This document shows positions 44,819-59,757 of a stretch of 64,000 nucleotides of DNA, piece after piece; positions within the stretch are counted from its first letter, which is position 1, and each line of letters starts with the position of its first letter. The translations under genes were made by a program, and so were the position numbers. The notes below the pieces were generated by a model. That model searched no databases, had not been told where the DNA came from, and saw nothing but the letters and a program-made list of their open reading frames with translations. Origin of the DNA: Arthrobacter sp. ISL-5 (GTDB lineage: Bacteria; Actinomycetota; Actinomycetes; Actinomycetales; Micrococcaceae); NCBI RefSeq assembly GCF_018613835.1, contig NZ_JAGGPM010000023.1:1-64000 (forward strand), in the 5' to 3' direction.

Positions 44819-47800
44819 TCACGGCACAGCAAGCTGAACGGCCATTGCCCTGCCTTCCGCGAGGAGGACGGCGCGGCCAGGGGGAGGATTCGGTTCCAGT
44901 TCATACCTCAGTCCGAAAAGGTCGCCGTCCATGGGACTGCGCGGTGCAATCAGGATGCCGCTGCCGCAGTTGCGGGCGGCCAAGGCAAGCGGGACGCGTT
45001 GCACCAGGGCAGAGCCGAAGCCGGCAGTCAGGATGACTGTCCAGCCCAAGGCGTTCAGGTCCAGCAACAGCTGGTGTGTGGCGGCGGGCAGCAGTTCTGC
45101 ATCGTCCACGAGCAGTACCGCATCCTTGGCGAGCCGGCCGTGGACGGCCTCGGCGTGGGTTTCCGCCCAATAGTCGGACTGGTTCGCCTCCGGAGCCGGG
45201 AACAGCCAGCCCGCCGTCGGGTTGAGGGCCCGGACCGTACCCAGAAACGACGACTTCCCGGAACCGGCGGCACCCAGGACGGCAAGGACGCCGCCGCACG
45301 GAACGCGCACGGAGACGGGAGCCAGATCGTCCCCGCCCACGCCGATACACAGCTTCAGGTTTCGCCTGCGCCCGTGCCCTGTTCGCCCCGCGTCAGGATT
45401 GTCCTGACCGGTGCTTTCCTCCGGGCTGCGGATCCGGGCGAGCAGCTCCGCCAGCGGAACCTGCAAGGGCAGGGGATCCACCCTGAAAGGCCTCGTGCGG
45501 CCAGATTCCTGCGGCGGGACTTCAGGGGCGGGCAGGCCCTCCCGGGCGTAGAGCTGGCACACGCCCTGTCGGTTCCCCGCCAACGCACCGATCGCGACAG
45601 CGCGGCCGGGGACCGCGGGAATTTCAGGCATCTTCGGCCACGCCAGCCTGCTCTCTTCGCTGGCGCCCCTCGGAAAGTAGATCCGGTTGGGGACGGCGGA
45701 AAAGAAGCGTGCGGTCACCAGCTCACGGTCTCCAGAAACGATGACGGCAATGCCGGCGCCGTGCCCGTCCCGGACTAAGCCGTGAACCAGATCCTCAGCC
45801 CACAGCAGCGGGCCCGCCCGCACCGCGGAAACCCACGAGCCCCACCCGGAAATGGCCAGCACCAGGGGAATTGCCGGTGTGGTCGCCGGCCGGCTCAGTC
45901 TCCGTGACATTTCTTCGCTCAGCCGTTCCAGGACCCGCACGCCACGGCGCAAGTCATGGAGATTGACGACCGCGCCGGCCCGGGACGACGACGCCAACGC
46001 GGCGAACGAGCCGTCGGCATCGAGGACGTAGAGGTGCGACTCCGTGGAATGCGCCAGGAGCTGATCCAACGTGATGGATAGTGCTTCGGCGGGATCCGCG
46101 GAGCTTCCGCCGATCAAGGCCAGGTGTCCGTCGGTCCCGGGACGCCAGTTGAGCCGGGCGAGGCGCTGTTCCTCAGGCAGATCCAGCCACCCCAGCTCCA
46201 GGCGCCAGCCGTCACCCGGCGCGGCCGCGGCGTCCGGCAGGTCACCGGTGGGCTCCGGCAGATCACTGGTCCGGTCCGGCAGAAGACTCTTCGGCCCGGC
46301 GGCCGTCGGGGCCGTTGCCCGGTGCGGACAGGGCAGTACGTCGGGCAGCGGCATCGCCACGGGGCTGTGCACCGCGGCACCGCCCAGCGACTCCCACAGT
46401 GAACACGTCAACGCCGCAATCGGCATCGCCGCGGCGGCCGGAGTCTGCGGCGGCGCATGCCCATCGCCGGCAGCCGCGGGCGCCGGCATTTCCAGCGTCT
46501 CGCAGGTCCGCAGCACGGTGACTTCGCAGGTCCCCACTTCCGGGAGAGTGCCGGAGAGGCTCGCCGACTGAAACACCTCCGGGGCTTCGGTTCCGCGCGC
46601 AAGAAACGCCCGGCCCGGCGTTTCGACAGCAATGCGGGAGGCGGCGTTGGTTCCTATGACGTCGGCAGACTCGTGGGCGGACTGCACGCGGAGGGCGATG
46701 CTGGTTGTGACGTTGGCACGGATATCTGCCGTGAGTGCGCCCTGCGGCCGCTGGGTTGCCATGACCAGATGAATCCCCAGCGACCGGCCAATGGCGGCGA
46801 TCCTCATCAACTCACTCAGCGACTCCGGCGCATCCTCCACGAGTATCCGGAACTCGTCGATGATCAGGACCAGTTGGGGAAGCGGGTGCTCGTCGCCGGC
46901 TTTCGACAAGCGGTAGGCGGCCAGGTCGGGGGCAGCGGCCGCGGCCAGCGCCTGCTCACGCCGGCGGACCTCGGCACGCAGCGACACCAGCGTGCGATCG
47001 AGTTCGCTCCTGGTGAGGTCCGTGAGCATGCCCACACAGTGGGGCAGGGCCGTCAACGGACCCAGCCCGGACCCGCCCTTGAAGTCGAAGAAAAGGACGT
47101 TCACCCGGTCCGGCGGGAAGCTGAGGGCCAAAGCCGCGGCAAGGGTCCGGAGCAGTTCCGACTTCCCGGAACCGGTGGTGCCCGCGATGAGCACATGCGG
47201 ACCGTCAGCCTCCAGATCCAGGAACCTGACGCCGTGGGCGCTGCGGCCTATGGGAACGGCCAGACCAGGCATCAGCCTGCCGCTCGCCCAGCGCTGGGCC
47301 GTTCCGGCTGCTGACGCATCCAGGATGTCGGTGAGCAGACAGATGGCCGGCAACGACGCGGCGGGACGTGCGGCATCCACCAGGGCGTGGCCGGATTGCC
47401 GGCAGTAGCGGTCGAAGACATTGAGCGGAACAAGATCGGGAAAGAAGCTCCGGGTTGATGCGGGGGAGTGAAAACGGGCCCGGCGCTCGCCGAGTTCGAT
47501 ATCGGTGTCCGCCGGGTACGCATCGCGGTCCGTGAAGTGGATCACCCGCCAACCGTGCCGCCGTGCGCCCTCGATCAGCCCGGCGTCGGCAGTGCTGGCC
47601 GCCGTGCTGCCGGCGATCAGGAGCACTCCCGGAACGCCTGCCGCTGTGGGGTCCTCAGCCAGGAGCGCCGCTGTGATCCCGGCCGCCCCGTGCAAGGTGA
47701 CGGCAGGCAGGTACCGCGCCGTCAGCGGCAGGACGGAGGGCGGTCCGTGAACCACAATCCGGGTCCCCCTCGCCAGCGGATATCCGGTGAGCTGCATGAG

Positions 47801-48910
47801 GATTGAGCGCATCATCCCCTGTGTTTCGTTGTCCGGTCCCCGAACGGTGACTAGGGGAAGCTCAGGATCCAGAACCAGCGGCACAGCTCCGAGGCCGGGG
47901 AGCCGGAAGTCCGGATCCTCGGGTTCAAACCGGATATTCGCCAGTTGGTCTGCTGTTCCCAGCCGGAGCCAGACGCCGGAGGCTGCCTGCTCGGCGCCTT
48001 CCGGCTCCACCATGCCGGGCGAGTACAGAGCCAGCTCCGCGGCCGACGGCGCGGACCGTCGTCGTCGTTCCTTGTCTCTTGCTGCTGCCGCCAAAACTGC
48101 CGACCGCAGACCGCGGCGCCGCCGGCTGCCCGCGAGGACGGGGACCATCACCGCCATCGCTGATACGGCAGCGAAGGCCAAAAACAGCCACATCCCGGTC
48201 ACCAGCGCCAATCCCAGTCCGAGGGCGACAGGCAGCAGGGCGCCGAGGAGGAGTGCTGCCCGGCTGCCCTGCTCGGCGGTGCGCGGAATGTTCAGGGGCT
48301 CCGCCACGGACAGTCCTGCGGAGCCCAAGAGGGAGATTCGTGAACCCGGCGTACCCGCAACCAGGACTGACAGGGTCGAGTTTCCGCACCGGATGAGCGA
48401 GCTGGTGGAAATGACGGCGTTCCTGACGCGTTTGCCGTCCACTTCAGTGCCGTTGACGCTGTCAAGGTCCAGAATTGTCATGGCCGTGTCCGAAACCTCG
48501 ATCCTCGCGTGTTCCCTGGACAGGTCCGGATCCGGGATTGTCAGCTCGGCGTTGGTTCTTCCGATCCGGTAGCTTCCGCGGCGCAGGGGCAGAACCGTTC
48601 CTGCACACGGACCGCTGTGCACGGCCAGCAGCAGGGCTGCGGAAGGATCTGACGCCGGCCGGGGCCTAGGCCTCGCCCGCATCCGGCCGCCGTCGACGAG
48701 GACCGCCCCGTTGACGAGGGGGACCTCGCCGACCGTCATGGTGTCCAGCGGCAGACCGTTCACCGTCAGCTCGCGCGTTCCGAAGGCGCCGGACACCGCA
48801 CGGTCCAGTTCGGCGCCGGGGCAGCCGGGCCGTACCCGGACGGTCAGCTCCACAGCCGCATCCGGGCGCGCAGCCCCCGGGCCGCGGACCAAAGTGCAGT
48901 GCAGGGTCAC
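44819..48910 (-). CDS. FHA-domain FtsK/EssC-like multi-ATPase membrane protein
   Basis: This 1363-residue protein starts at the GTG at 48910 with GGAGGA 7-8 bases upstream; an extension to 49093 lacks a ribosome binding site. Residues 1-85 form a small N-terminal domain and 92-182 an FHA domain (GSYRIGR, LSREHARI, SVNGTEVDG). Two helices occur near 218-260. The first FtsK-type ATPase has Walker A GTTGSGKS at 577-584 and Walker B LVLIIDEF near 680-687. The second ATPase is degenerate (GGSSADPAE in place of Walker A), and the third is terminal with GAAGSGKS. This order matches Firmicute EssC, the type VII secretion motor, rather than mycobacterial EccC. No WXG100 or other secretion gene is adjacent. 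Confidence 0.85.
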   Translation of the reverse strand: MTLHCTLVRGPGAARPDAAVELTVRVRPGCPGAELDRAVSGAFGTRELTVNGLPLDTMTVGEVPLVNGAVLVDGGRMRARPRPRPASDPSAALLLAVHSGPCAGTVLPLRRGSYRIGRTNAELTIPDPDLSREHARIEVSDTAMTILDLDSVNGTEVDGKRVRNAVISTSSLIRCGNSTLSVLVAGTPGSRISLLGSAGLSVAEPLNIPRTAEQGSRAALLLGALLPVALGLGLALVTGMWLFLAFAAVSAMAVMVPVLAGSRRRRGLRSAVLAAAARDKERRRRSAPSAAELALYSPGMVEPEGAEQAASGVWLRLGTADQLANIRFEPEDPDFRLPGLGAVPLVLDPELPLVTVRGPDNETQGMMRSILMQLTGYPLARGTRIVVHGPPSVLPLTARYLPAVTLHGAAGITAALLAEDPTAAGVPGVLLIAGSTAASTADAGLIEGARRHGWRVIHFTDRDAYPADTDIELGERRARFHSPASTRSFFPDLVPLNVFDRYCRQSGHALVDAARPAASLPAICLLTDILDASAAGTAQRWASGRLMPGLAVPIGRSAHGVRFLDLEADGPHVLIAGTTGSGKSELLRTLAAALALSFPPDRVNVLFFDFKGGSGLGPLTALPHCVGMLTDLTRSELDRTLVSLRAEVRRREQALAAAAAPDLAAYRLSKAGDEHPLPQLVLIIDEFRILVEDAPESLSELMRIAAIGRSLGIHLVMATQRPQGALTADIRANVTTSIALRVQSAHESADVIGTNAASRIAVETPGRAFLARGTEAPEVFQSASLSGTLPEVGTCEVTVLRTCETLEMPAPAAAGDGHAPPQTPAAAAMPIAALTCSLWESLGGAAVHSPVAMPLPDVLPCPHRATAPTAAGPKSLLPDRTSDLPEPTGDLPDAAAAPGDGWRLELGWLDLPEEQRLARLNWRPGTDGHLALIGGSSADPAEALSITLDQLLAHSTESHLYVLDADGSFAALASSSRAGAVVNLHDLRRGVRVLERLSEEMSRRLSRPATTPAIPLVLAISGWGSWVSAVRAGPLLWAEDLVHGLVRDGHGAGIAVIVSGDRELVTARFFSAVPNRIYFPRGASEESRLAWPKMPEIPAVPGRAVAIGALAGNRQGVCQLYAREGLPAPEVPPQESGRTRPFRVDPLPLQVPLAELLARIRSPEESTGQDNPDAGRTGHGRRRNLKLCIGVGGDDLAPVSVRVPCGGVLAVLGAAGSGKSSFLGTVRALNPTAGWLFPAPEANQSDYWAETHAEAVHGRLAKDAVLLVDDAELLPAATHQLLLDLNALGWTVILTAGFGSALVQRVPLALAARNCGSGILIAPRSPMDGDLFGLRYELEPNPPPGRAVLLAEGRAMAVQLAVP

Positions 48911-49152
48911 CGGCTGGTCCTCCGTTCTTCGGGGCAACTTAGGCCCCACGCTAGCGCCGGCGCCGCCGGGGCGGCTCGCCTGAATCCGGCTATGTGGATA
49001 ACCGCGCGCGGCCCCCCGCAGCAGCCAGCGGGCCCCGCCGACGGGGAGTAGCGGAGTCGGCGTAAGGACTGGACAGCGGATAGTGTTAAGCAAAACCGGG
49101 TGCGGCAGCGTGGCTGCCGCCTGCCAGTCATGAGAGAAAAGGCATCAGAATC

Positions 49153-50442
49153 GTGAAGATTGCTGTAATTGCGTTGGGGAAAATCGGGCTGCCGCTGGCT
49201 GTCCAGTTCGCTTCCAAGGGCCATGATGTTGTCGGCGTCGACGTCAACCAGCAGGTGGTGGAGCTCATCAACGCGGGCACGGAGCCGTTCCCCGGTGAAG
49301 CCCACCTGCAGGAGAAGCTTTCGGAACTCGTGCCGGCAGGCAAACTCCGCGCCACCACCGATTACGCCGACGCCGTGCCCGGCGCGGACGCCGTGGTGCT
49401 CGTTGTGCCGCTGTTTGTCGACGCTGATGCCAAGCCTGACTTTGGCTGGATGGACGGTGCAACGGCTGAACTGGCCAAGCACCTGACGCCGGGAACGCTG
49501 GTGTCCTATGAGACAACCCTGCCGGTCGGGACCACCCGCTCACGCTGGAAGCCTGCCCTTGAAGCCGGTTCCGGGCTGGTCGAGGGCAAGGATTTCCACC
49601 TGGTGTTTTCCCCGGAGCGGGTCCTGACCGGGCGGGTGTTTGAGGATCTGCGCAAGTACCCCAAGCTCGTCGGCGGCCTGTCCGAGGCGGGCGCGGCGAA
49701 GGCCGTTGAGTTCTACGAATCCGTGCTGGACTTCGACGCGCGCACCGACCTCCGCAGGCCCAACGGTGTCTGGGACTTGGGGTCCGCGGAGGCATCCGAA
49801 CTGGCCAAGCTGGCCGAGACCACCTACCGTGACGTCAACATCGGGCTGGCCAACCAGTTCGCGCGTTTCGCCGCCACGGCCGGCATTGACATCTACCAGG
49901 TCATCGAAGCCTCCAACTCCCAGCCCTACAGCCACATCCACCAGCCGGGCATCGCCGTCGGGGGCCACTGCATCCCGGTATATCCGCGCCTGTACCTCTG
50001 GAATGATCCGGAGGCGACCGTGGTCCGCGCGGCCCGCGCTGCCAACGCCGACATGCCCGACTACACGGTGGGCCTCCTCGCAGGTGCGTACGGGGACCTG
50101 ACCGGCGCCCGCGTCGTCGTCCTGGGTGCCGCGTACCGCGGCGGCGTGAAGGAGACGGCGTTCTCCGGCGTCTTTGACGCTGTCACGTCGCTCGAGAAGC
50201 GCGGCGCCGAGGTATTCGTGCACGATCCGCTGTACAGCGATGCGGAACTGGACAAGCTCGGCTTCGCGGCGTATCACCTCGGCGAGCCCGTTGACGCGGC
50301 CGTCGTCCAGGCGGACCACGCCGAATACCGGGAACTGCTGCCCGCTGACCTGCCGGGCGTCAAGGCGTTTATTGACGGCCGTCGCGTGAGCTCCGCTGAC
50401 CGGTGGGACGGGGTCACCTACCGGGTCATTGGCAAGGCCTGA
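49153..50442 (+). CDS. Nucleotide-sugar 6-dehydrogenase (WbpA/WecC type)
   Basis: This 429-residue enzyme starts at the GTG at 49153 (VKIAVIALGKIGLPLAVQFASKGHDVVGVDVN), with an NAD-binding Rossmann motif. The catalytic cysteine is C273 in GGHCIPVYP, of the UDP-N-acetylhexosamine 6-dehydrogenase type. It oxidises a UDP-HexNAc to the uronic acid. The three genes downstream form the rest of a Wbp-like pathway, so UDP-GlcNAc is the likely substrate, though a UDP-ManNAc dehydrogenase (WecC) cannot be excluded. It begins the polysaccharide operon; a TAGTGT box at 49081-49086 is a possible promoter. Confidence 0.88.
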   Translation: MKIAVIALGKIGLPLAVQFASKGHDVVGVDVNQQVVELINAGTEPFPGEAHLQEKLSELVPAGKLRATTDYADAVPGADAVVLVVPLFVDADAKPDFGWMDGATAELAKHLTPGTLVSYETTLPVGTTRSRWKPALEAGSGLVEGKDFHLVFSPERVLTGRVFEDLRKYPKLVGGLSEAGAAKAVEFYESVLDFDARTDLRRPNGVWDLGSAEASELAKLAETTYRDVNIGLANQFARFAATAGIDIYQVIEASNSQPYSHIHQPGIAVGGHCIPVYPRLYLWNDPEATVVRAARAANADMPDYTVGLLAGAYGDLTGARVVVLGAAYRGGVKETAFSGVFDAVTSLEKRGAEVFVHDPLYSDAELDKLGFAAYHLGEPVDAAVVQADHAEYRELLPADLPGVKAFIDGRRVSSADRWDGVTYRVIGKA

Positions 50443-50505
50443 GACCGTCTCGCTGCTGCGGCCCTGGCGGGCTGCGGCGTCAGCACTTTTGAGAGGAACC
50501 AAAGT

Positions 50506-51105
50506 ATGACGACGACCATTGCTCCGAGCGCCGACGTTTCGGATCAGGCAATACTGGGCGAGGGCACGAAGGTCTGGCACCTTGCCCAGGTGCGCGAACA
50601 GGCCAATCTTGGCAAGAACTGCATCGTGGGACGCGGCGCATATGTCGGCACCGGCGTGCAGATCGGCGAGAACACGAAGATCCAGAACTACGCCCTGGTG
50701 TACGAGCCGGCCGTACTCGGCAAAGGGGTTTTCATCGGCCCGGCCGTGGTGCTCACCAATGACACGTACCCCCGTTCAGTCAGCCCTGACGGCTCGCTGA
50801 AGAGCGCCCACGACTGGACGCCTGTCGGCGTGACCATCGAGGACGGCGCCTCGATCGGTGCCCGCGCCGTGTGCGTCGCCCCGCTGACGGTCGGGCGCTG
50901 GGCAACGGTCGCGGCCGGCGCCGTGGTCACCAAGGATGTTCCCGCCTTCGCACTCGTTGCGGGCGTCCCTGCGCGCCGCCTCGGATGGGTCGGCAAGGCC
51001 GGGGAACCGCTGCGGCAGGAGGGCGGCTTTTGGGTGTGTCCTGCCACCGGCGCCAAGTACATTGAAGACGGAAATTCCCTGAAAGAATCTGAGGAGAACG
51101 CATGA
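50506..51105 (+). CDS. Left-handed beta-helix N-acetyltransferase (WbpD-like)
   Basis: This 199-residue hexapeptide-repeat protein (IGEGTKVWHLAQVREQANLGKNCIVGRGAYVGTGV onward, repeating I/V-G-x-x-x-x) resembles WbpD, the acetyltransferase that acetylates the 3-amino group of a UDP-uronic acid sugar. GAGAVVTKDVPAFALVAGVPAR is the usual C-terminal loop of such enzymes. A cysteine near the C-terminus (FWVCPATG) sits in a WbpD-like tail. It lies 63 bases after the dehydrogenase gene, with a GAGAGG ribosome binding site; its stop overlaps the aminotransferase ATG as ATGA. Confidence 0.87.
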   Translation: MTTTIAPSADVSDQAILGEGTKVWHLAQVREQANLGKNCIVGRGAYVGTGVQIGENTKIQNYALVYEPAVLGKGVFIGPAVVLTNDTYPRSVSPDGSLKSAHDWTPVGVTIEDGASIGARAVCVAPLTVGRWATVAAGAVVTKDVPAFALVAGVPARRLGWVGKAGEPLRQEGGFWVCPATGAKYIEDGNSLKESEENA

Positions 51106-52193
51106 GCTACGACTTTATCCCCGCCGCGAAGCCGATCATCGGCGACGACGAGCGGGCCGCCGTCGACGCCGTTCTGGCAACAGGAATGCTCGCCCAAGGC
51201 ACGCAGGTCGCCGAATTCGAGAAGGAGTTCTCCGACGTTCTCCTGGACGGCCGCTCCTCGGTAGCCGTGAACTCCGGCACCTCCGGACTGCACCTGGGCC
51301 TTCTTGCCTCCGGCGTCGGGCCCGGCGACGAAGTCATCGTTCCCTCCTTCACCTTTGCCGCAACCGGCAATTCGGTCGCGCTGACCGGCGCCACCCCCGT
51401 GTTTGCCGACATCGAGCTGGACCACTACACGCTGGACGTGGACCACGTGGCCTCCCTCATCACGGACAAGACCAAGGGCATCATGCCGGTCCACCTCTAC
51501 GGCCACCCGTTCGACGTCGAAGGCTTCACCAGGCTCGCTGACGAGCGCGGCATCGACCTCTACGAGGACGCCGCCCAGGCCCACGGCGCCAGCTTCAACG
51601 GACAGAGGGTCGGAACGTTCGGCAAGTTCGCCATGTTCAGCCTTTACCCGACGAAGAACATGACCTCCGGTGAGGGCGGCATGGTCTCCACCCCGGACGC
51701 CACCGTGGAACGGAACCTGCGCCTCCTGCGGAACCAGGGCATGGAAAAGCAGTACGAAAACGAACTCGTCGGCTTCAATGCCCGGATGACGGACCTGCAC
51801 GCCTCCATCGGACGCGTGCAGCTCAAGAAGGTCCTGGGCTGGACGGAACAGCGCCAGAGCAATGCCGCGTTCCTGACGGACAACCTCGAGGGTGTCGGCA
51901 CGCCCACGGTCGCCGAAGGTGCATCGCACGTCTACCACCAGTACACGATCCGCGTCACCGAGGACCGCGACGGCCTCGCCAAGGCCCTGCGCGAGGAGTA
52001 CAACATCGGCACCGGCGTGTACTACCCGGTCCCCAACCACCGTCTTCCCTCGTTCAACCGCACCGAGGACCTGCCGAACACCGAAACCGCGGCCAAGGAA
52101 GTGCTGTCCCTGCCGGTCCACCCGTCCCTGAGCCAGGCCGACCTGGAACGCATCGTGACGGCGGTCAACAAGCTCGTCCAGGCAGGCGCCTGA
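51102..52193 (+). CDS. DegT/DnrJ/EryC1-type sugar aminotransferase (WbpE-like)
   Basis: This 363-residue PLP enzyme has the PLP lysine K185 in LYPTKNMTSGEGG and the expected EDAAQAHGA motif near 148-156. It transfers an amino group from glutamate to the 3-keto position of a UDP-sugar uronic acid in the Wbp pathway. The neighbouring oxidoreductase supplies the keto sugar. The start overlaps the acetyltransferase stop, and the stop TGA overlaps the next ATG (TGATG), so these genes are translationally coupled. Confidence 0.9.
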   Translation: MSYDFIPAAKPIIGDDERAAVDAVLATGMLAQGTQVAEFEKEFSDVLLDGRSSVAVNSGTSGLHLGLLASGVGPGDEVIVPSFTFAATGNSVALTGATPVFADIELDHYTLDVDHVASLITDKTKGIMPVHLYGHPFDVEGFTRLADERGIDLYEDAAQAHGASFNGQRVGTFGKFAMFSLYPTKNMTSGEGGMVSTPDATVERNLRLLRNQGMEKQYENELVGFNARMTDLHASIGRVQLKKVLGWTEQRQSNAAFLTDNLEGVGTPTVAEGASHVYHQYTIRVTEDRDGLAKALREEYNIGTGVYYPVPNHRLPSFNRTEDLPNTETAAKEVLSLPVHPSLSQADLERIVTAVNKLVQAGA

Positions 52194-53188
52194 TGGGAAA
52201 CCTTCGCGTTGGCCTGATCGGCCTGGGAATGATGGGCCGTCACCACGCCCGCGTGATCCGGGAGCTCGACGGCGTTGACCTGGTGGCCGTCGCGGATTCC
52301 TACGGGGATCCCCACGGAGTTGCCGGCCAGCTGGGCGTGCTGTCTTCCGTTGAGGAACTCATCGCCGCGGGCATCGACATGGCAGTGGTTGCCGTGCCCA
52401 CCGGACTGCACGAGGAGGTGGGGCTCGCCCTCGCCGAGGCCGGCGTCCACACGCTGGTTGAAAAGCCCATCGCCTCGAGCACCGAAGCGGGGCAGCGGAT
52501 GGTTGATGCGTTTGCAGCCAACGGGCTGGTCGGAGCCGTCGGGCACATCGAACGGTTCAACCCAGCCCTGCAGTCCCTGCGCAAACGCATCGAGGCCGGC
52601 GAACTCGGCGAGGTCTACCAGATCGCCACCCGGCGCCAGGGCCCGTTCCCGGCCCGCATCGCCGACGTCGGCGTGGTCAAGGACCTCGGCACGCACGACA
52701 TCGACCTGACGGCCTGGCTGGCCCAGAGCCGGTTCACGTCCATCTTCGCCCACATCACCACCCGCAGCGGCCGCCCGCACGAGGACATGGTCGCGGCCAC
52801 CGGGCACCTCGAAAACGGCGTGATCACCAACCACCTGGTCAACTGGCTTTCCCCGATGAAGGAACGCCTGACGATTGTCACCGGTGAGAAGGGCGCCTTC
52901 GTGGCCGACACCATCACCGCCGACCTGACGTTCTTCGAGAACGGCACCGTCGCCACCGAATGGGAATCGATGGCCGCATTCCGGGGAGTCTCGGAGGGCA
53001 ACGTCACGCGCCTTGCGATCCCCAAGCCCGAACCCCTGCGGACCGAACACGAGGCCTTCCGGGACGCCGTACTCGGGCTGCGCAGCGACGTGGTCACGAT
53101 GCAGGAAGGCCTTGACACCCTGCGGGTAGCCGAAGCCGTGCTGGAATCAGCCACGAGCCGGCAGATCGTGCAGATTGCCGCTTCGTGA
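52193..53188 (+). CDS. Gfo/Idh/MocA oxidoreductase (WbpB-like)
   Basis: This 331-residue NAD(P)-dependent enzyme has an N-terminal Rossmann motif GLIGLGMMGRHHARVIRE, EKPIA near residues 97-101 (the conserved Lys-Pro of the family) and GHIERFNPA in the substrate domain. In this context it most likely oxidises the C3 hydroxyl of a UDP-uronic acid to a ketone for the aminotransferase. The stop overlaps the GTG of the next gene. Confidence 0.88.
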   Translation: MGNLRVGLIGLGMMGRHHARVIRELDGVDLVAVADSYGDPHGVAGQLGVLSSVEELIAAGIDMAVVAVPTGLHEEVGLALAEAGVHTLVEKPIASSTEAGQRMVDAFAANGLVGAVGHIERFNPALQSLRKRIEAGELGEVYQIATRRQGPFPARIADVGVVKDLGTHDIDLTAWLAQSRFTSIFAHITTRSGRPHEDMVAATGHLENGVITNHLVNWLSPMKERLTIVTGEKGAFVADTITADLTFFENGTVATEWESMAAFRGVSEGNVTRLAIPKPEPLRTEHEAFRDAVLGLRSDVVTMQEGLDTLRVAEAVLESATSRQIVQIAAS

Positions 53189-54355
53189 CTGACAAGAGAC
53201 CCGTCAGGGTCACCGTGGCCTCACGGCTGTTCACGCCCGAGGTGGGCGCGGCATCATTCAGGCTGCAGGCGCTGGTGGACGGACTGGTGGCAAACGCCGC
53301 GGAGGTCAGTGTCTTGACCACGCGGCCGCCACACGGTTCGCCTGCCTTCACGGCGCCGTACAAGCTTTCCCGGTGGCCGGTGCTGCGCGACGCGGGCGGC
53401 AACGTTCGCGGCTACGTGCAGTACATGAGCTTCGATCTGCCGGCATTCTTTCGCCTGTTGTTCTCCCAGGCGGATGTCGTTGTCTCCGAGCCGCCACCCA
53501 CCACGGGGGTCATGGTGGCCTTGAGTTCAGCGATCAGGCGCAGGCCGTTTGTGTACTATGCCGCCGACATCTGGACTGAGGCACTGTCCGCCACGGACGT
53601 GCCCGGCATTGTCATCCGGGTGATGAGGGCGGCCGAAGGCTTCGCGCTGCGCCGCGCCGCCAAGGTCATCGCCATTTCCGACGCCGTGGCGGAAAAAGTC
53701 CAGCATTTTGGCGTCCCTGCGGCGCGTGTAGTTGTCGTGGGCAATGGCATCGACACGTCCGTCTTCGGTCCGGACGGCGAGTCAGCCGGGTCCGGCGATC
53801 CCTACTTCGTGTACACCGGAACCATGTCCGAGTGGCAGGGCGCGGACATCTTCATCCGTGCGCTGCCGGCGGTGTTGGCCGAGCACCCCGGCACCAGTAT
53901 CCGGTTCTTCGGGCAGGGCTCCGATGAGCCCCACCTGAAGGAACTCGCGGCGACGACAGTTCCGGGCCGCGTGCACTTCGGCGGGGTCATTCCTCCGGCG
54001 GAGGCGGCGCGCTGGATCCGCGGGGCATCGGCGGCTCTGGTCAGCATCAAGCCGGACCAAGGCTATGACTTTGCGAAACCGACCAAAATCTATGCCGCCG
54101 CCGGGTGCGGAACCCCCGTGATCTTCGCGGGAACCGGAGAGGGCGCGGCGCTGGTCGCGGACAACGGACTCGGCGAAGCGGCAAAGTACGACGTCGACAG
54201 TGTTGCCGGAGCCATGGCGTCGGCAATCAGCCGGCCCGATCCGCAGGGCCCGGCCCGTGTCGCATGGGTGCGCGACAACGCTTCGCTTGCTGCATCGGGC
54301 CGGCTGGCCGCGGCGGAAGTGCTGGCTGCCCGCCGGCGACGACTTGGAGAAATCA

Positions 54356-54363
<8 letters not shown>
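53185..54363 (+). CDS. Glycosyltransferase family 4
   Basis: This 392-residue GT-B fold enzyme starts at the GTG at 53185, overlapping the upstream stop as GTGA. It has the N-terminal opening TVASRLFTPEVGAASFRLQALVDGL, the AKVIAISDAVAEKV motif of sugar acceptor domains, and the C-terminal VYTGTMSEWQGADIFIRALP and KIYAAAGCGTPVIFAG nucleotide-sugar site. It has no signal peptide. It likely adds one sugar, perhaps the N-acetylated uronic acid made by the four upstream enzymes. The next gene overlaps it by 8 bases. Confidence 0.88.
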
Positions 54364-58851
<4,488 letters not shown>

Positions 58852-58855
<4 letters not shown>

Positions 58856-59757
58856 CTAGCGGACGTACCTCCCCGACGCACCAGGACGCCGAACGTGCCC
58901 TGGTGGCACCGGGAACCGGGAACGGGCTTGCTGATGTGTTCCGCTCCCGGTTCCTCCTGAAACTCCTGGTCCGCAAGGAACTCAGGATCAGGTACCGGGG
59001 GTCAGTGCTGGGCCTGCTCTGGACCTACGTCAAACCCGGTGTGCAGTTCGTTGCGTTCTATATTGCCCTCGGCGTCTTCCTAGGGCTGGAGCAGAGCCCG
59101 ACCAACAGGGGAGGTTTGCCGAACTACGCGGTGTACCTGTTCTCCGGGATCATCCTGGTGAACTTCTTCACCGAGTCCTTGAGCACGGCGACGCGATCGA
59201 TCGTCAACAACAGCGGCCTGATCAACAAGATCTACCTGCCCCGTGAGCTGTTCCCGGTTTCATCGGTGTGGGTGTCAGCGGTGCATTTCCTGCCGCAGAT
59301 GTTCGTGCTGGTCGTCGCATGCCTGTTCAGCGGTTGGCGCCCGGGCCTGGTTGAGGCGTACACCGCCGTCGCGGGCTTCCTGATCATTGCGCTGCTCGCT
59401 ACCGGGCTGGGACTCTTTTTCGGGGCAGTGAACGTCTATTTCCGGGACTCGGAGAATTTCGTGGACCTGCTGCTGATGGTGGCCACCTGGGTTTCGCCTG
59501 TGCTGTACTCCTGGCGGATGGTCCAGGCCAAGGCGGGGGACCTCTGGTTCTCCGTGTACCAGCTCAACCCCATCACGATCGCCGTCGAAGCGTTCCACCA
59601 TGCGTTTTGGCTTCCCACCACAGCCGGTGCGGAAGGCAGCCCGCCGAACCTGGTCACGCTGTGGATCCCGGTGGGCCTGCTGGTGTCGCTGTTCATTTTG
59701 TTCCTGGGCCAGTGGACGTTCCGCAGGCTCGAAGGCCGTTTCGCGCAGGAGCTGTGA
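58852..59757 (+). CDS. Polysaccharide ABC exporter permease (Wzm-like)
   Basis: This 301-residue membrane protein starts at the GTG at 58852, overlapping the GlfT2-like stop. Its six helices and the opening LLVRKELRIRYRGSVLGLLWTYVKPGVQFVAFYIALGV match the ABC-2/Wzm family that exports O-antigen, teichoic acid or galactan chains. It pairs with the ATPase immediately downstream; in mycobacteria the comparable pair (Rv3781/Rv3783) exports galactan intermediates. Confidence 0.9.
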
